Shown: piece by piece, positions 35,161 through 42,814 of the stretch | Layout of the letters: the number at the start of each line of letters is the position of its first letter | How positions within the stretch are numbered: position 1 is the first letter of the stretch | Source of the DNA: Anaerococcus sp. | Lineage (GTDB): Bacteria; Bacillota; Clostridia; Tissierellales; Peptoniphilaceae | Direction of reading: 5' to 3' | DNA: 52,744 bases | NCBI RefSeq assembly: GCF_030825785.1 | Contig: NZ_JAPJPG010000007.1 | Location: 1-52,744, forward strand | Notes under the pieces: generated by a model | Told to the model about the DNA's origin: nothing | The model's input: only the letters and a program-made list of their open reading frames with translations | Database searches by the model: none | Position numbers and translations under genes: made by a program

Positions 35161-36444
35161 GCTCCCTTTTAAGAAGCTTTTTTCGCGTTTTAATATATCT
35201 CCCACCAAATATAAGGAACCACACCAAATAACCAAGTCGTCTTCACTCGCTGTTTTTTTGGAATACTCATAAGCTTCTATTGGATCTTTAATCTCTATTA
35301 GTCCTCTTGCTTTATCCTTGACTAAGCTGTAAAGTTCATCTGTGTCAAAAGCCCTAGGATTATCCTTTATTCCTGTAACTATGATTTCATCAGCGATCTT
35401 AGCCAGACTATCAATTACATAATCATAATCCTTATCCTTTAAAATAGAAAATCCAACGATAAGTTTTCTATATTTATAAGAAGATATAGAGTCAATCAAG
35501 GCATCTATGGCTTCTCTATTATGAGATCCATCGACTAAAACTCTTGGATTCTTATTTATAAGTTCAAGTCGACCAGGATTTCTAGTAGTTAATAAGCCTT
35601 CATAAATATCTTTTTCACAGATAGAAAACTCATCTTTTAGGAAATCCAAAGTTATAAGAGCCGTCACTGCATTATATATCTGATGGATTCCAACAAGCCT
35701 TGTCTTAATATTCTTATAAGACCTAAATGAAAATTCATTATAATCAGGTCCTGTTTTTATTATATAAATCTCTTTCTTATCAAAAGTATGGAGTCTGCTA
35801 GAAGTATCTTCTATCTTTTCTAAGAAAACTTCCTTCACCGAACCTTTCTTTGGATACAGAAAAACATCTGAATTATCTTTTATAATTCCCGCCTTATTTT
35901 GGGCTATTTCTTCTAGGCTATCTCCTAAGATTTGGATGTGATCTTTTGAGATAGTGGTAATGACACAGGCTATCGGATCTTTTATAATATTAGTTGAATC
36001 AAGACTTCCTCCTAGTCCTACTTCTACCACAGCGACATCTACCTTTTTTTCATAAAAATAAATATACATTATAGCTGTCAAGACTTCAAAATAAGAATTA
36101 TGGAGTCCTTTTTTATCAAGTTCTTCCAAAGGCTTCTTCAACCTATCAATAATTTCTGCAAAACCCTCATCGCTTATATCAACTCCAGAAATTGATATAG
36201 CTTCATTTATCTTGGTCATATATGGCGAAGTAAATAGGCCGACCCTATTTTTCCTTGAAAGTGTATTGGCGATCATATTGGCAGTAGATCCCTTGCCATT
36301 AGTTCCTGCGATATGAATCACCTTTATTTTATCCTGGGGATTGTCAAAATATTCTAAGAGACTTTTTATTTTCTCTAAACTATGACCTCCATTTGTACTT
36401 CCCCTATTTAATATAAATTCGTAGTATTGATTAAAATTTTCCAT
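35152..36444 (-). CDS. folC: Folylpolyglutamate / dihydrofolate synthase
   Basis: Adds glutamate to folates (Mur ligase family). It has 430 residues from the chosen ATG at 36444, where GGAGG lies five bases upstream; an earlier in-frame ATG at 36507 would add 21 unconserved residues. The P-loop is HIAGTNGKGSTANMIA, the lid is YMTKINEAISISG, the Mur signature region is VGLGGSLDSTNII, and the C-terminal contact is VDGSHNREA. It overlaps the helicase end by nine bases, tail to tail. Confidence 0.93.
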   Translation of the reverse strand: MENFNQYYEFILNRGSTNGGHSLEKIKSLLEYFDNPQDKIKVIHIAGTNGKGSTANMIANTLSRKNRVGLFTSPYMTKINEAISISGVDISDEGFAEIIDRLKKPLEELDKKGLHNSYFEVLTAIMYIYFYEKKVDVAVVEVGLGGSLDSTNIIKDPIACVITTISKDHIQILGDSLEEIAQNKAGIIKDNSDVFLYPKKGSVKEVFLEKIEDTSSRLHTFDKKEIYIIKTGPDYNEFSFRSYKNIKTRLVGIHQIYNAVTALITLDFLKDEFSICEKDIYEGLLTTRNPGRLELINKNPRVLVDGSHNREAIDALIDSISSYKYRKLIVGFSILKDKDYDYVIDSLAKIADEIIVTGIKDNPRAFDTDELYSLVKDKARGLIEIKDPIEAYEYSKKTASEDDLVIWCGSLYLVGDILKREKSFLKGSLE

Positions 36445-36494
36445 TATGTCCTCCACCTTCATATTATAATTAATAAAGACCTTTTGGGCAAGAG

Positions 36495-36526
36495 AAAACC
36501 CCGCCATCCCTAGGGATTTTGGGGCT
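36495..36526 (-). terminator. Terminator after the pfpI pseudogene
   Basis: On the minus strand CCCC pairs with GGGG around an inner ATCCC-TA-GGGAT stem, then TTTTC. It separates the pfpI remnant from folC. Confidence 0.7.
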
Positions 36527-36537
36527 AAAATCTTATA

Positions 36538-37043
36538 TTATTTTAAAGCTTCAACAAAGGCCTTTACATGGGCTGGTAGGTCTTTAGGAGATCTACTTGT
36601 AATTGCCTTATTATCTACAACTACTTCCCTATCCTCCCATTTTGCTCCAGAATTTATTAGATCGTTTTTGATAGTAGGAGTTGATGTTGCCTTTATTCCA
36701 TCCAAAAGTCCTGCGTCAGCTACAACCCATGGACCGTGGCATACAGCAGCGATTGGCTTACCATTTTCGTGAACTTTTTTGACAAATTCAATAGTAGCCT
36801 CATGCTGTCTCATTCCATCTGGTGAGTAGCCACCTGGTATATATACTCCGTCGAATTCACTTGGATCAGCTTCTTTGCTTGAGATATCTGATTTCACTTT
36901 GTATCCAGCCTTAGATGGATACTCTACATCCTTCTCGCTCTTCCTACAAGGACAACGTCGAAGTCCTCTCTTAGTCTGTGGTATGGGTATATTAATTCAC
37001 TTTCTTCGAATAGTGACTCTACTAGTACTGCTATCTTTTTCAT
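36538..37043 (-). pseudogene. DJ-1/PfpI-family protein, frameshifted
   Basis: Reads as one DJ-1/PfpI protein (glyoxalase/deglycase or protease-like fold) of about 168 residues if a frameshift is corrected. Frame one starts at 37043 after AAAAGGAG and reads MKKIAVLVESLFEESELIYP up to about VLVGR, then hits a stop after four more codons. The other frame picks up SEKDVEYPSKAGYKVKSDIS at once and runs to the end. It includes the nucleophile elbow AAVCHGPW and the family RSPKDLPAH motif. The break lies near 36935-36945 and equals one missing base. The rest is well preserved, so the break is recent or a sequencing error. No slippery heptamer is seen there. Confidence 0.85.
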
Positions 37044-37090
37044 GTAAACTCCTTTTCTCTTCTTCCGACTTACTAGACATTTACCCTATG

Positions 37091-37099
37091 TGGTATAAT
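37091..37099 (+). promoter_or_regulatory. Extended -10 promoter of the DUF1624 gene
   Basis: TATAAT (37094-37099) preceded by TGG. No good -35 was found. The ATG follows 17 bases later with AAGGAG between, so the leader is very short. Confidence 0.6.
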
Positions 37100-37116
37100 T
37101 TAAACAAGGAGTTTAT

Positions 37117-37815
37117 ATGAAGAGAAATTATTATTTGGATAGCTTTAGAGGATTTACTATTATATCGATGGTTCTTTTCCACCTGGCCTATAATATAAAT
37201 TATTTTAGACCTATAAGCTGGTATGATGGAACTACTTTAAACCGAATATGGCAAATATCTATAGCCTTATCATTTTTTATAATATCAGGAATCACATCAA
37301 GCCTTCTCAATTATAACAAGAATATAAAAAGAGGAATAAAAACTTCACTCTTTGGCTTTGCTATTACATTAATCACATATGTTTTCGCTAAGAACCAATT
37401 AATTGTTTGGGGAGTCTTAAACGGGTTGGGACTTTCTATGATAATTGCCGGACTTATCCAAAGATTCTGGAAGATTCCTCCATACTTTGCTATTATTTTC
37501 CTCTTGATTTTTGTAGGAACTTATAATATACCAAGAGCTTCCTTGACTGGCTTTAGATTATTTGATGATTTATATGAAAATAATATCTTTATATTAGGTT
37601 TTCCTTCATCAAGCTTTGCTTCAACAGATTATTTTCCTTTAATACCTTGGATTTTCGCTTATCTTACTGGGCTAAGCGCAGGAAATCATCTTAAAGAAAA
37701 GAATGTAAGTAAGGGAAATGACAATATTCTTGCAAGGATCGGAAGACTTTCTATGCCAATTTATCTGGCCCATCAAATAATACTTTATCCTTTAGTAAGT
37801 TTTTTCTTAAGCTAA
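37117..37815 (+). CDS. DUF1624 / heparan-N-acetyltransferase-like membrane protein
   Basis: A 232-residue polytopic membrane protein with about seven hydrophobic segments. The N-terminal signature RNYYLDSFRGFTIISMVLFH (20 residues) is that of the DUF1624 / HGSNAT-like acyltransferase group, where the DxxRG motif and nearby His are typical. By family it may acetylate a sugar across the membrane, but the substrate is unknown. AAGGAG six bases upstream fixes the start. It diverges from the pfpI remnant. Confidence 0.82.
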   Translation: MKRNYYLDSFRGFTIISMVLFHLAYNINYFRPISWYDGTTLNRIWQISIALSFFIISGITSSLLNYNKNIKRGIKTSLFGFAITLITYVFAKNQLIVWGVLNGLGLSMIIAGLIQRFWKIPPYFAIIFLLIFVGTYNIPRASLTGFRLFDDLYENNIFILGFPSSSFASTDYFPLIPWIFAYLTGLSAGNHLKEKNVSKGNDNILARIGRLSMPIYLAHQIILYPLVSFFLS

Positions 37816-37860
37816 AAATCCGCTAGCTATCTTAGTCATGATAGCTTAGCGAATTTTTTT
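37816..37860. terminator. Two-way terminator
   Basis: Stem CCGCTA-GCTATC with GATAGC-T-TAGCG (one bulged T, loop of eight), flanked by A5 on the left and T7 on the right. It serves the convergent DUF1624 and DUF4230 genes. Confidence 0.85.
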
Positions 37861-38464
37861 AATTTACCTTTACTGTATATTCATCTTTAATTAAAGGATT
37901 GATATTTAATATTTCTATAATAGCATCCTTGCTCTTATCCCTTGCTTCTTCCAAAAAGCCCTTTTCTAAGAGTTCTTGTTCAGTCTTTTTCATTTCATTT
38001 TTACGAAATTCTGAGAAATCTTTTATCTTTAGCTGGTTGAAGATAGATTCTTTCTCATCAAAGATTGTAAGAGAGTCCTCATCTATCTGATGGGATAAGA
38101 TTTTGGCTTGAGGTAGGGATATATTTATAGCTTTCTTCTCATCATTAATATCTACCTTGGCCTTATCTAAATCTATTCCCGCACTAATTTCTCCATCATA
38201 GGATATGATAAATTTCTTGGTAGTGAAAGGAATTTTGATTCCATAAAATTCATTGTCATTTTCAAATGATCCTACATTTGTGTATCTATATTTTAATGTA
38301 GTAAGCTCCTTAACGCTTACTAGTTGTTCCTTTACAATGTCGCTTGTTACTTCTTCTTTAGTCTTAAATACTCCTGCCTTCATCCCAAAGAAATAGGAAA
38401 CAAATACTAGAAATATCAGAATAATAAATCCACTGAGTAATCTTTTAGCTTTTTTAGTTTTCAT
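37859..38464 (-). CDS. DUF4230 protein, membrane-anchored
   Basis: A 201-residue protein of unknown function. A basic start (MKTKKAKRL) is followed by one membrane helix (about residues 10-28), then an exported or periplasm-side domain. The middle, VKELTTLKYRYTNVGSFEND, and ISYDGEISAGIDLDKAKVD match DUF4230 (PF14014). The C-terminal half is helical and charged. It is the last gene after degV1 and trmB. Confidence 0.78.
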   Translation of the reverse strand: MKTKKAKRLLSGFIILIFLVFVSYFFGMKAGVFKTKEEVTSDIVKEQLVSVKELTTLKYRYTNVGSFENDNEFYGIKIPFTTKKFIISYDGEISAGIDLDKAKVDINDEKKAINISLPQAKILSHQIDEDSLTIFDEKESIFNQLKIKDFSEFRKNEMKKTEQELLEKGFLEEARDKSKDAIIEILNINPLIKDEYTVKVN

Positions 38465-38479
38465 AGGCTCTTTCCCTTA

Positions 38480-39109
38480 CTAATTTAAAAATTTTGCAGC
38501 TACAAAATATATTGGCATATCTCTTTTCCTAAATTTCGCCTCATATTCTGTAACAACTGATTTATTGATATCTAAGTCCATATCGTCTTCTTCAATCTCC
38601 ATACCAAAGTCCTCAAAATAGAGGCAGCTTGCATCAAAGAAATCTTCATTATCAGTCTTTAGCTCAATTTCCGCTCCATCAGATATTATTTTTTCATATC
38701 TATCTAGAAATCTCTTGTGAGATAGCCTCCTCTTATGGTGGCGTTTTTTAGGCCACGGAGTAGAGAAATTGAGGTAGATTTTATCAACTTCACCCTTCTC
38801 AAAGAAGTCTTCAAGATTTTCGGCATTTCCAATTATGCCTCTGACATTTTTCATATCTTCATCTAACATCTTTCTGCTAGCTACAACAAAGGCATTTGTA
38901 TTCATCTCTAAGGCTATATAGTTTATATCATTATGTAAATTTGCCATTTGTGTGACAAAGTCTCCCTTACCAGCTCCAATTTCTAGGTGGATAGGATTAT
39001 CATTGCCAAAAATTTCCTTCCATTTTCCCTTATTTACGCTCGCATCAAAATATATTTTATTATTTTCCCTCATCTCAGGAATCGCATTTGGCTTATGTCT
39101 TAGTCTCAT
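38480..39109 (-). CDS. trmB: tRNA (guanine46-N7)-methyltransferase TrmB, DPW motif changed
   Basis: SAM-dependent enzyme that makes m7G46 in tRNA. It has 209 residues. The SAM motif is LEIGAGKGDFV near residue 42. The family motif usually reads NFSDPWPKKRH; here it is NFSTPWPKKRHHKRRL, so the aspartate implicated in catalysis in E. coli TrmB is Thr (the codon read from the DNA is ACT). The C-terminal KFRKRDMPIYFVAAKF is normal. GGAGGG precedes the ATG. It follows degV1 closely. Confidence 0.92.
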   Translation of the reverse strand: MRLRHKPNAIPEMRENNKIYFDASVNKGKWKEIFGNDNPIHLEIGAGKGDFVTQMANLHNDINYIALEMNTNAFVVASRKMLDEDMKNVRGIIGNAENLEDFFEKGEVDKIYLNFSTPWPKKRHHKRRLSHKRFLDRYEKIISDGAEIELKTDNEDFFDASCLYFEDFGMEIEEDDMDLDINKSVVTEYEAKFRKRDMPIYFVAAKFLN

Positions 39110-39121
39110 TCACCCTCCTAA

Positions 39122-40015
39122 CTATCTTCCCTTTTCTTGACCCCAAAATACCACAGCTAGGGTACCTGGTCCCGTATGAGAACCTATTATAGTTCCAAAC
39201 TGATAAATTTCAATATCCTTCTCTATATTAGGAAATTTTTCTAAAAGTTTTTCCTTAAGATCTAGGGCTCCTTCATAGTCATGGGAATGAATAATCAAAC
39301 ATTTATTATCATAGTCTTTACCATCATCAGCAAAACTTTCCATCTTCTTTAAAAGAACCTTGATAGCACGCTTTTTGGTCCTTACCCTTTCTCTTACGAT
39401 TAGCTCCCCAAATCTGTTGACTTCCATAACCGGACAAATATTTAAGGCATTGCCGACAGTTCCCTTGGTCTTGGATATTCTGCCTCCCCTAATATAATAG
39501 GTTAGATCAGAACTTAAAAACCATCCATTAACCCTGTCCCTATTGTTTATCAACCAATCATTTATCTCTTCTATACTTTTTTCCTGGTCTCTCATTTTCG
39601 CCATCTCTTTGACTAGAAAAAGTTGGGCAGCCGAAGCATTAAGCGAGTCTAGAACATATATCTTTCTTTCAGGATATTTTTCAGCAAGCTCTTCTTTAGC
39701 TATTAAAGCATTATTGTATTCACCTGTTATTCCTGAAGATAAGCAAAGGTGAATTATATCATTACCTTTTTCTAAGAATTGTTCAAAATAATTAAGATAT
39801 TCAAAAACATTTATTTGGCTGGTGGTTGAATAAGATCCTGCAATCATTTTTTCATAAAAGTCGCTAAGACTTATACTTTCTCCCAAATCATCTAAGTAAT
39901 CTCTTCCATCTATCTGATAATGGAACGGAATCCATTTTACATCTAACCTTTCAAAGAGTTCTTCGCTAATATCGACAGAAGATGTTGCACTAATTATATA
40001 GCTAGCATGTGTCAT
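39122..40015 (-). CDS. DegV-family fatty acid-binding protein, FakB-like (copy 1)
   Basis: A 297-residue DegV protein that probably holds a fatty acid for FakA. Motifs: STTSQIN (the TSQ loop) near residue 65, LSSGITGEY near 93, RGGRISKTKGTVGN near 165, and the C-terminal GSHTGPGTLAVVFWG with the conserved His. The ATG at 40015 has GAGAGG upstream; the in-frame ATG at 40033 does not. It heads degV1-trmB-DUF4230. A paralogue is at 42815-43699. Confidence 0.9.
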   Translation of the reverse strand: MTHASYIISATSSVDISEELFERLDVKWIPFHYQIDGRDYLDDLGESISLSDFYEKMIAGSYSTTSQINVFEYLNYFEQFLEKGNDIIHLCLSSGITGEYNNALIAKEELAEKYPERKIYVLDSLNASAAQLFLVKEMAKMRDQEKSIEEINDWLINNRDRVNGWFLSSDLTYYIRGGRISKTKGTVGNALNICPVMEVNRFGELIVRERVRTKKRAIKVLLKKMESFADDGKDYDNKCLIIHSHDYEGALDLKEKLLEKFPNIEKDIEIYQFGTIIGSHTGPGTLAVVFWGQEKGR

Positions 40016-40187
40016 ACAAACCTCTCTTTTCATTTAAAAGTATATTAGTAATATTATATAAGTTTTTTTATTTAATTCTATCTGCCTTACCGATTATTAT
40101 ACTAATAAATGAAAAAAAATATAAGTATTTTATATAATTTCAAGATATTTTTACAATTTAAAATTAGATAAGATTTTTAATTCATCT
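40016..40187. other. AT-rich non-coding stretch upstream of degV1
   Basis: No gene is visible. Two TATAAT matches on the minus strand lie in this stretch (around 40054-40059 and 40098-40103), either of which could drive degV1, but neither has a convincing -35. The stretch 40188-40254 holds a terminator. Confidence 0.4.
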
Positions 40188-40254
40188 AAAAAGCCACTGA
40201 TAATAGTCATCATAAATCACAATCAATAGGGCTTTATGATTATAAGTCAGCGGC
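40188..40254 (-). terminator. Long-hairpin terminator of the M20-fRMsr operon
   Basis: On the minus strand an outer stem GCCGCTGA with TCAGTGGC (one G-U) encloses an inner perfect eight-base stem (arms 40209-40216 and 40233-40240) with a 16-base loop, and is followed by TTTTT. It begins 12 bases past the fRMsr gene end. Confidence 0.75.
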
Positions 40255-40265
40255 ATACCTTATTC

Positions 40266-40757
40266 TTATAAATAGATTCTATTTTCTAAAATTTGACCAA
40301 TCTCCCTAAATTTCTCTAGCTCTAATTCAGTGAAGCGAGCTGGCTTTGGTGAGTCAAGGTCTATTAAACAGACTAGGTCTTCTTCATTAAATATGGGAAT
40401 CACAAGCTCAGATTTGGAATTACTATCACAAACTATATGATCTTTAAACTCTCCTACATCATCGACCTTAACTATTTCCCTATCCCTATAAGCCTTGGCA
40501 CAAACTCCCTTATCAAAGGAAAGCTTAGTGCAAGCTGGAAGTCCTTGGAAGGGTCCAAGTATTAAGCCTTCTTCTCTTACTATATAAAAGCCTGCCCAAT
40601 TCAAATCCCTCACATAGGCCTTTATAAAAGCAGAAACATTGGCCATTAGAGCTATAGGATTTTCTTCATCAGATACTTGAATCTTGATAAAGTTTATTAA
40701 TTCATCAAGACATTTCTCATCATCAAGCCCTGCTATTTTATTTAAATCTATATTCAT
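40266..40757 (-). CDS. Free methionine-(R)-sulfoxide reductase (GAF domain)
   Basis: Reduces free Met-R-sulfoxide (fRMsr/YebR type). It has 163 residues forming one GAF domain. The three family cysteines are present: LPACTKL, KGVCAKA and DHIVCDS near residues 84-118. NWAGFYIV and GPFQGLPAC are typical. It is the last gene of the M20-Spx/ArsC-like-fRMsr operon and starts at the neighbour's stop. Confidence 0.92.
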   Translation of the reverse strand: MNIDLNKIAGLDDEKCLDELINFIKIQVSDEENPIALMANVSAFIKAYVRDLNWAGFYIVREEGLILGPFQGLPACTKLSFDKGVCAKAYRDREIVKVDDVGEFKDHIVCDSNSKSELVIPIFNEEDLVCLIDLDSPKPARFTELELEKFREIGQILENRIYL

Positions 40758-41107
40758 TATAAAGTCTCTACGTATTTTTTGACATCTGGTCCGACTAGAA
40801 TCTCACCATCATCAGTAAAAAGAATTGGCCTTTTAACTAGCATTCCATCTGTTGCTAGGAGGTCATATTTTTCATCTAAAGTCATTTCCTTTAACTTATC
40901 TTTTAAGTTCTCTTCTCTGTAAATTTTCCCTGATGTATTGAAAAATCTTTTAATATCATAGTCTGTTTTTTCATGCCAAGATTTTAGTTCATCTCTTGTA
41001 GGGTTTTCATCCTTTATATCTCTTAATTCATAAGAAATATTCTTCTCATCGAGCATTTTTTTAACGCCCTTACATGTTGTACATCTTTTATAACAAATTA
41101 ATTTCAT
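40757..41107 (-). CDS. ArsC/Spx-family thioredoxin-fold protein
   Basis: A 116-residue protein of the ArsC/Spx/YffB family. The N-terminal CTTC motif (YKRCTTCKGVKKML) is the redox pair, and VKRPILF near residue 90 carries the conserved Arg-Pro. It lacks clear arsenate-reductase context. It may be a glutathione-independent reductase or an Spx-like regulator. It lies between the amidohydrolase and fRMsr with four- and one-base overlaps, which suggests a shared redox or peptide-salvage role. Confidence 0.85.
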   Translation of the reverse strand: MKLICYKRCTTCKGVKKMLDEKNISYELRDIKDENPTRDELKSWHEKTDYDIKRFFNTSGKIYREENLKDKLKEMTLDEKYDLLATDGMLVKRPILFTDDGEILVGPDVKKYVETL

Positions 41108-42279
41108 TTATTTTCTCCTTTCAAATAATCATAGGCAAGACTTGCCATAGTAGTAGGACCATAGACAATTGAATCTTCATTAAAGATCGCCTTACCATTA
41201 TGGAGAGGATAGACCTCGCCATTTTCTACTTTACAACCAACCATCAGCATTAAGGACGGAACAAGCCTTGCTACATTTGCGAAGTCATCGCTTGCCGTAA
41301 CAGCTTCACAATCATCTATTAAGTTAAAGCCCTTATTTTCTTCTTTAACATTCTCTAAGACTCTAATAGCGTCTTTATAAAAGTCCTTATCATTAATTAT
41401 AGCAGGAACATCCGAAAGAATCTCAAATGTCGAATCTGCCCTATAGGCTTTGGCTATATATTTACTAAGTTCTGGAATTCTTTTTTGGATATGCTTTTTA
41501 CTTTCTTCATGATAACTCCTACAAGTTCCTTCGATAATAGCCTTGTCTGGTATTATATTAGGAGCAGATCCTGCCTTGATATGACCTGTAGTAAGTACCG
41601 CTCCCTTGGTAAAGGAAAGCTCCCTTGTTACAATCTCTTGTAAGCCATTTACAATTTGACTTGCAACAAAGCTTGCGTCTACTCCATTTTCTGGCATAGC
41701 CCCATGAGATGACTTACCCTTAACCTCTATCCTGAAGTTATTATTTGATGTAGCCATCTGCCCTTCTTTTATATAGATACCCACGGGTCTAGTAGTATCC
41801 ATATGAACCATAACTGCCATATCTACCTTAGGATTGTCTAGGATTCCCGCTTCTATCATTTTTTCTGAACCCTCTAGGATTTCCTCAGCGGGTTGAAACA
41901 TTAATTTGACAACACCATCAAGGTCTTCTTCTATTTCCTTTAAGATTTTGGCAGTTCCTAAAAGCATTGCTGTATGAAAATCATGGCCGCACATGTGTCC
42001 GCATTGATTTTTGGACTTAAAATCCAAATCATTTTCTTCTTGTATTGGAAGAGCGTCCATATCGGCTCTTAATAATATCGTCCTATCCCCCTTGCCCAAA
42101 CTTGCAAGTACTGAATTTTCTATTGGGGAAGTATAGCTAATCCCTAATTTATCTAATTCTTCTTTGACAAGCTTACTTGTATCTTCCAAGTCAAAAGCAA
42201 GTTCTGGATTTTCGTGAATTCTTCTTCTTATATCAATCATATACTCTTTAATTTCGTTAGATTTTTCAAAAAAATTCAT
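41104..42279 (-). CDS. M20-family amidohydrolase
   Basis: Zinc aminoacylase/carboxypeptidase-like enzyme of 391 residues. The N-terminal RRRIHENPELAFDLEDT is the M20D start. Metal residues lie in CGHMCGHDFHTAMLLG near residue 98 and FQPAEEILEGS near 130. A dimerisation domain is in the middle, and VTASDDFANVARL near 335 is the C-terminal metal site. By family it cleaves N-acyl amino acids; the substrate is unknown. It is the first gene of a three-gene operon. Confidence 0.92.
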   Translation of the reverse strand: MNFFEKSNEIKEYMIDIRRRIHENPELAFDLEDTSKLVKEELDKLGISYTSPIENSVLASLGKGDRTILLRADMDALPIQEENDLDFKSKNQCGHMCGHDFHTAMLLGTAKILKEIEEDLDGVVKLMFQPAEEILEGSEKMIEAGILDNPKVDMAVMVHMDTTRPVGIYIKEGQMATSNNNFRIEVKGKSSHGAMPENGVDASFVASQIVNGLQEIVTRELSFTKGAVLTTGHIKAGSAPNIIPDKAIIEGTCRSYHEESKKHIQKRIPELSKYIAKAYRADSTFEILSDVPAIINDKDFYKDAIRVLENVKEENKGFNLIDDCEAVTASDDFANVARLVPSLMLMVGCKVENGEVYPLHNGKAIFNEDSIVYGPTTMASLAYDYLKGENK

Positions 42280-42290
42280 ATTCTACCTTC

Positions 42291-42316
42291 TTTCCTATAT
42301 ATTATACTATAGGAAA
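42291..42316. promoter_or_regulatory. Palindrome over the -10 of the M20 operon
   Basis: TTTCCTATA (42291-42299) and TATAGGAAA (42308-42316), perfect nine-base arms around eight bases. The -10 TATAAT (42301-42306 on the minus strand) lies inside the loop. The placement is that of an operator. Confidence 0.6.
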
Positions 42317-42329
42317 AAGAGATGTTTAA
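42301..42329 (-). promoter_or_regulatory. Promoter of the M20 operon
   Basis: TATAAT at 42301-42306 and a weak TTAAAC at 42324-42329, spacing 17. It lies 22 bases from the amidohydrolase ATG. Confidence 0.55.
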
Positions 42330-42406
42330 TTCATATTAATGGAAAGGAAAACTATTTACCCCTTAATTTTGAGATAATTATCCATCGCTTAAATTAAACA
42401 TCCCTT
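42317..42406 (-). terminator. Long-stem terminator-like structure after the adh remnant
   Basis: Arms 42317-42331 and 42392-42406 pair over 15 positions (one G-U) on the minus strand, with a 60-base loop and a following TTTCC. It begins six bases past the remnant's stop. Its loop and lower arm overlap the M20 promoter, so it might also affect that promoter. Confidence 0.5.
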
Positions 42407-42411
42407 ATTTA

Positions 42412-42715
42412 CTAGAAGTCTATCTTTTCTCCGTAGTAGCTCGTCTTGTAAATTTTCTTGATATCACTAGCTGAAGTTTCTCTAGGATTAGTCAATGTGC
42501 AAGCATCCTTAAAGGCATTTTCGCTCATTAAATCTAGATGATTTAGAAAATCTTCCTCGATGATGACTGTATTTTTTCCTTCTTTAATGTTAGGAGCAAT
42601 ACCGAATTTTTTATTTAATTTTCTAATTTCTGCTGCCTACAAGAACTGCTTTCTTACAACCAATAATTGATAGGCATTCTAGAGCATCTTCACCATAAAT
42701 AATTGTATTTGCTAA
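42412..42715 (-). pseudogene. Iron-containing alcohol dehydrogenase remnant
   Basis: Two fragments of one Fe-ADH are joined with most of the enzyme missing. The N-terminal piece (42715 to about 42626) reads ANTIIYGEDALECLSIIGCK then KAVLVGS, the usual start of the nucleotide-binding domain. It has no start codon, with a stop just before. The next frame (42636 to 42412) gives AAEIRKLNKKFGIAPNIKE, then the C-terminal hallmark SENAFKDACTLTNPRETSAS and KKIYKTSYYGEKIDF. About 250 residues of the usual 380 are gone. This was probably a butanol/propanol or AdhE-type dehydrogenase. The surrounding 530 bases contain no other gene. Confidence 0.85.
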
Positions 42716-42814
42716 TTATAATGTTTTGTAGGTAATATAGCCCTCTTATGTCTACTAATTATTTATCTAATTTTAATAGACAAATTAAATTTTTGGATAA
42801 GGTTTTTTTCATGA

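Noticed and set aside
36935..36945. Programmed frameshift in the DJ-1/PfpI gene
   Set aside because: No slippery heptamer or stimulatory structure is visible; mutation or a sequencing error is simpler.
40193..40254. Riboswitch or T-box in the region before degV1
   Set aside because: The structure is on the minus strand at the end of the fRMsr operon and ends in a T-run; it reads as a terminator, and no T-box or riboswitch core motif is seen.
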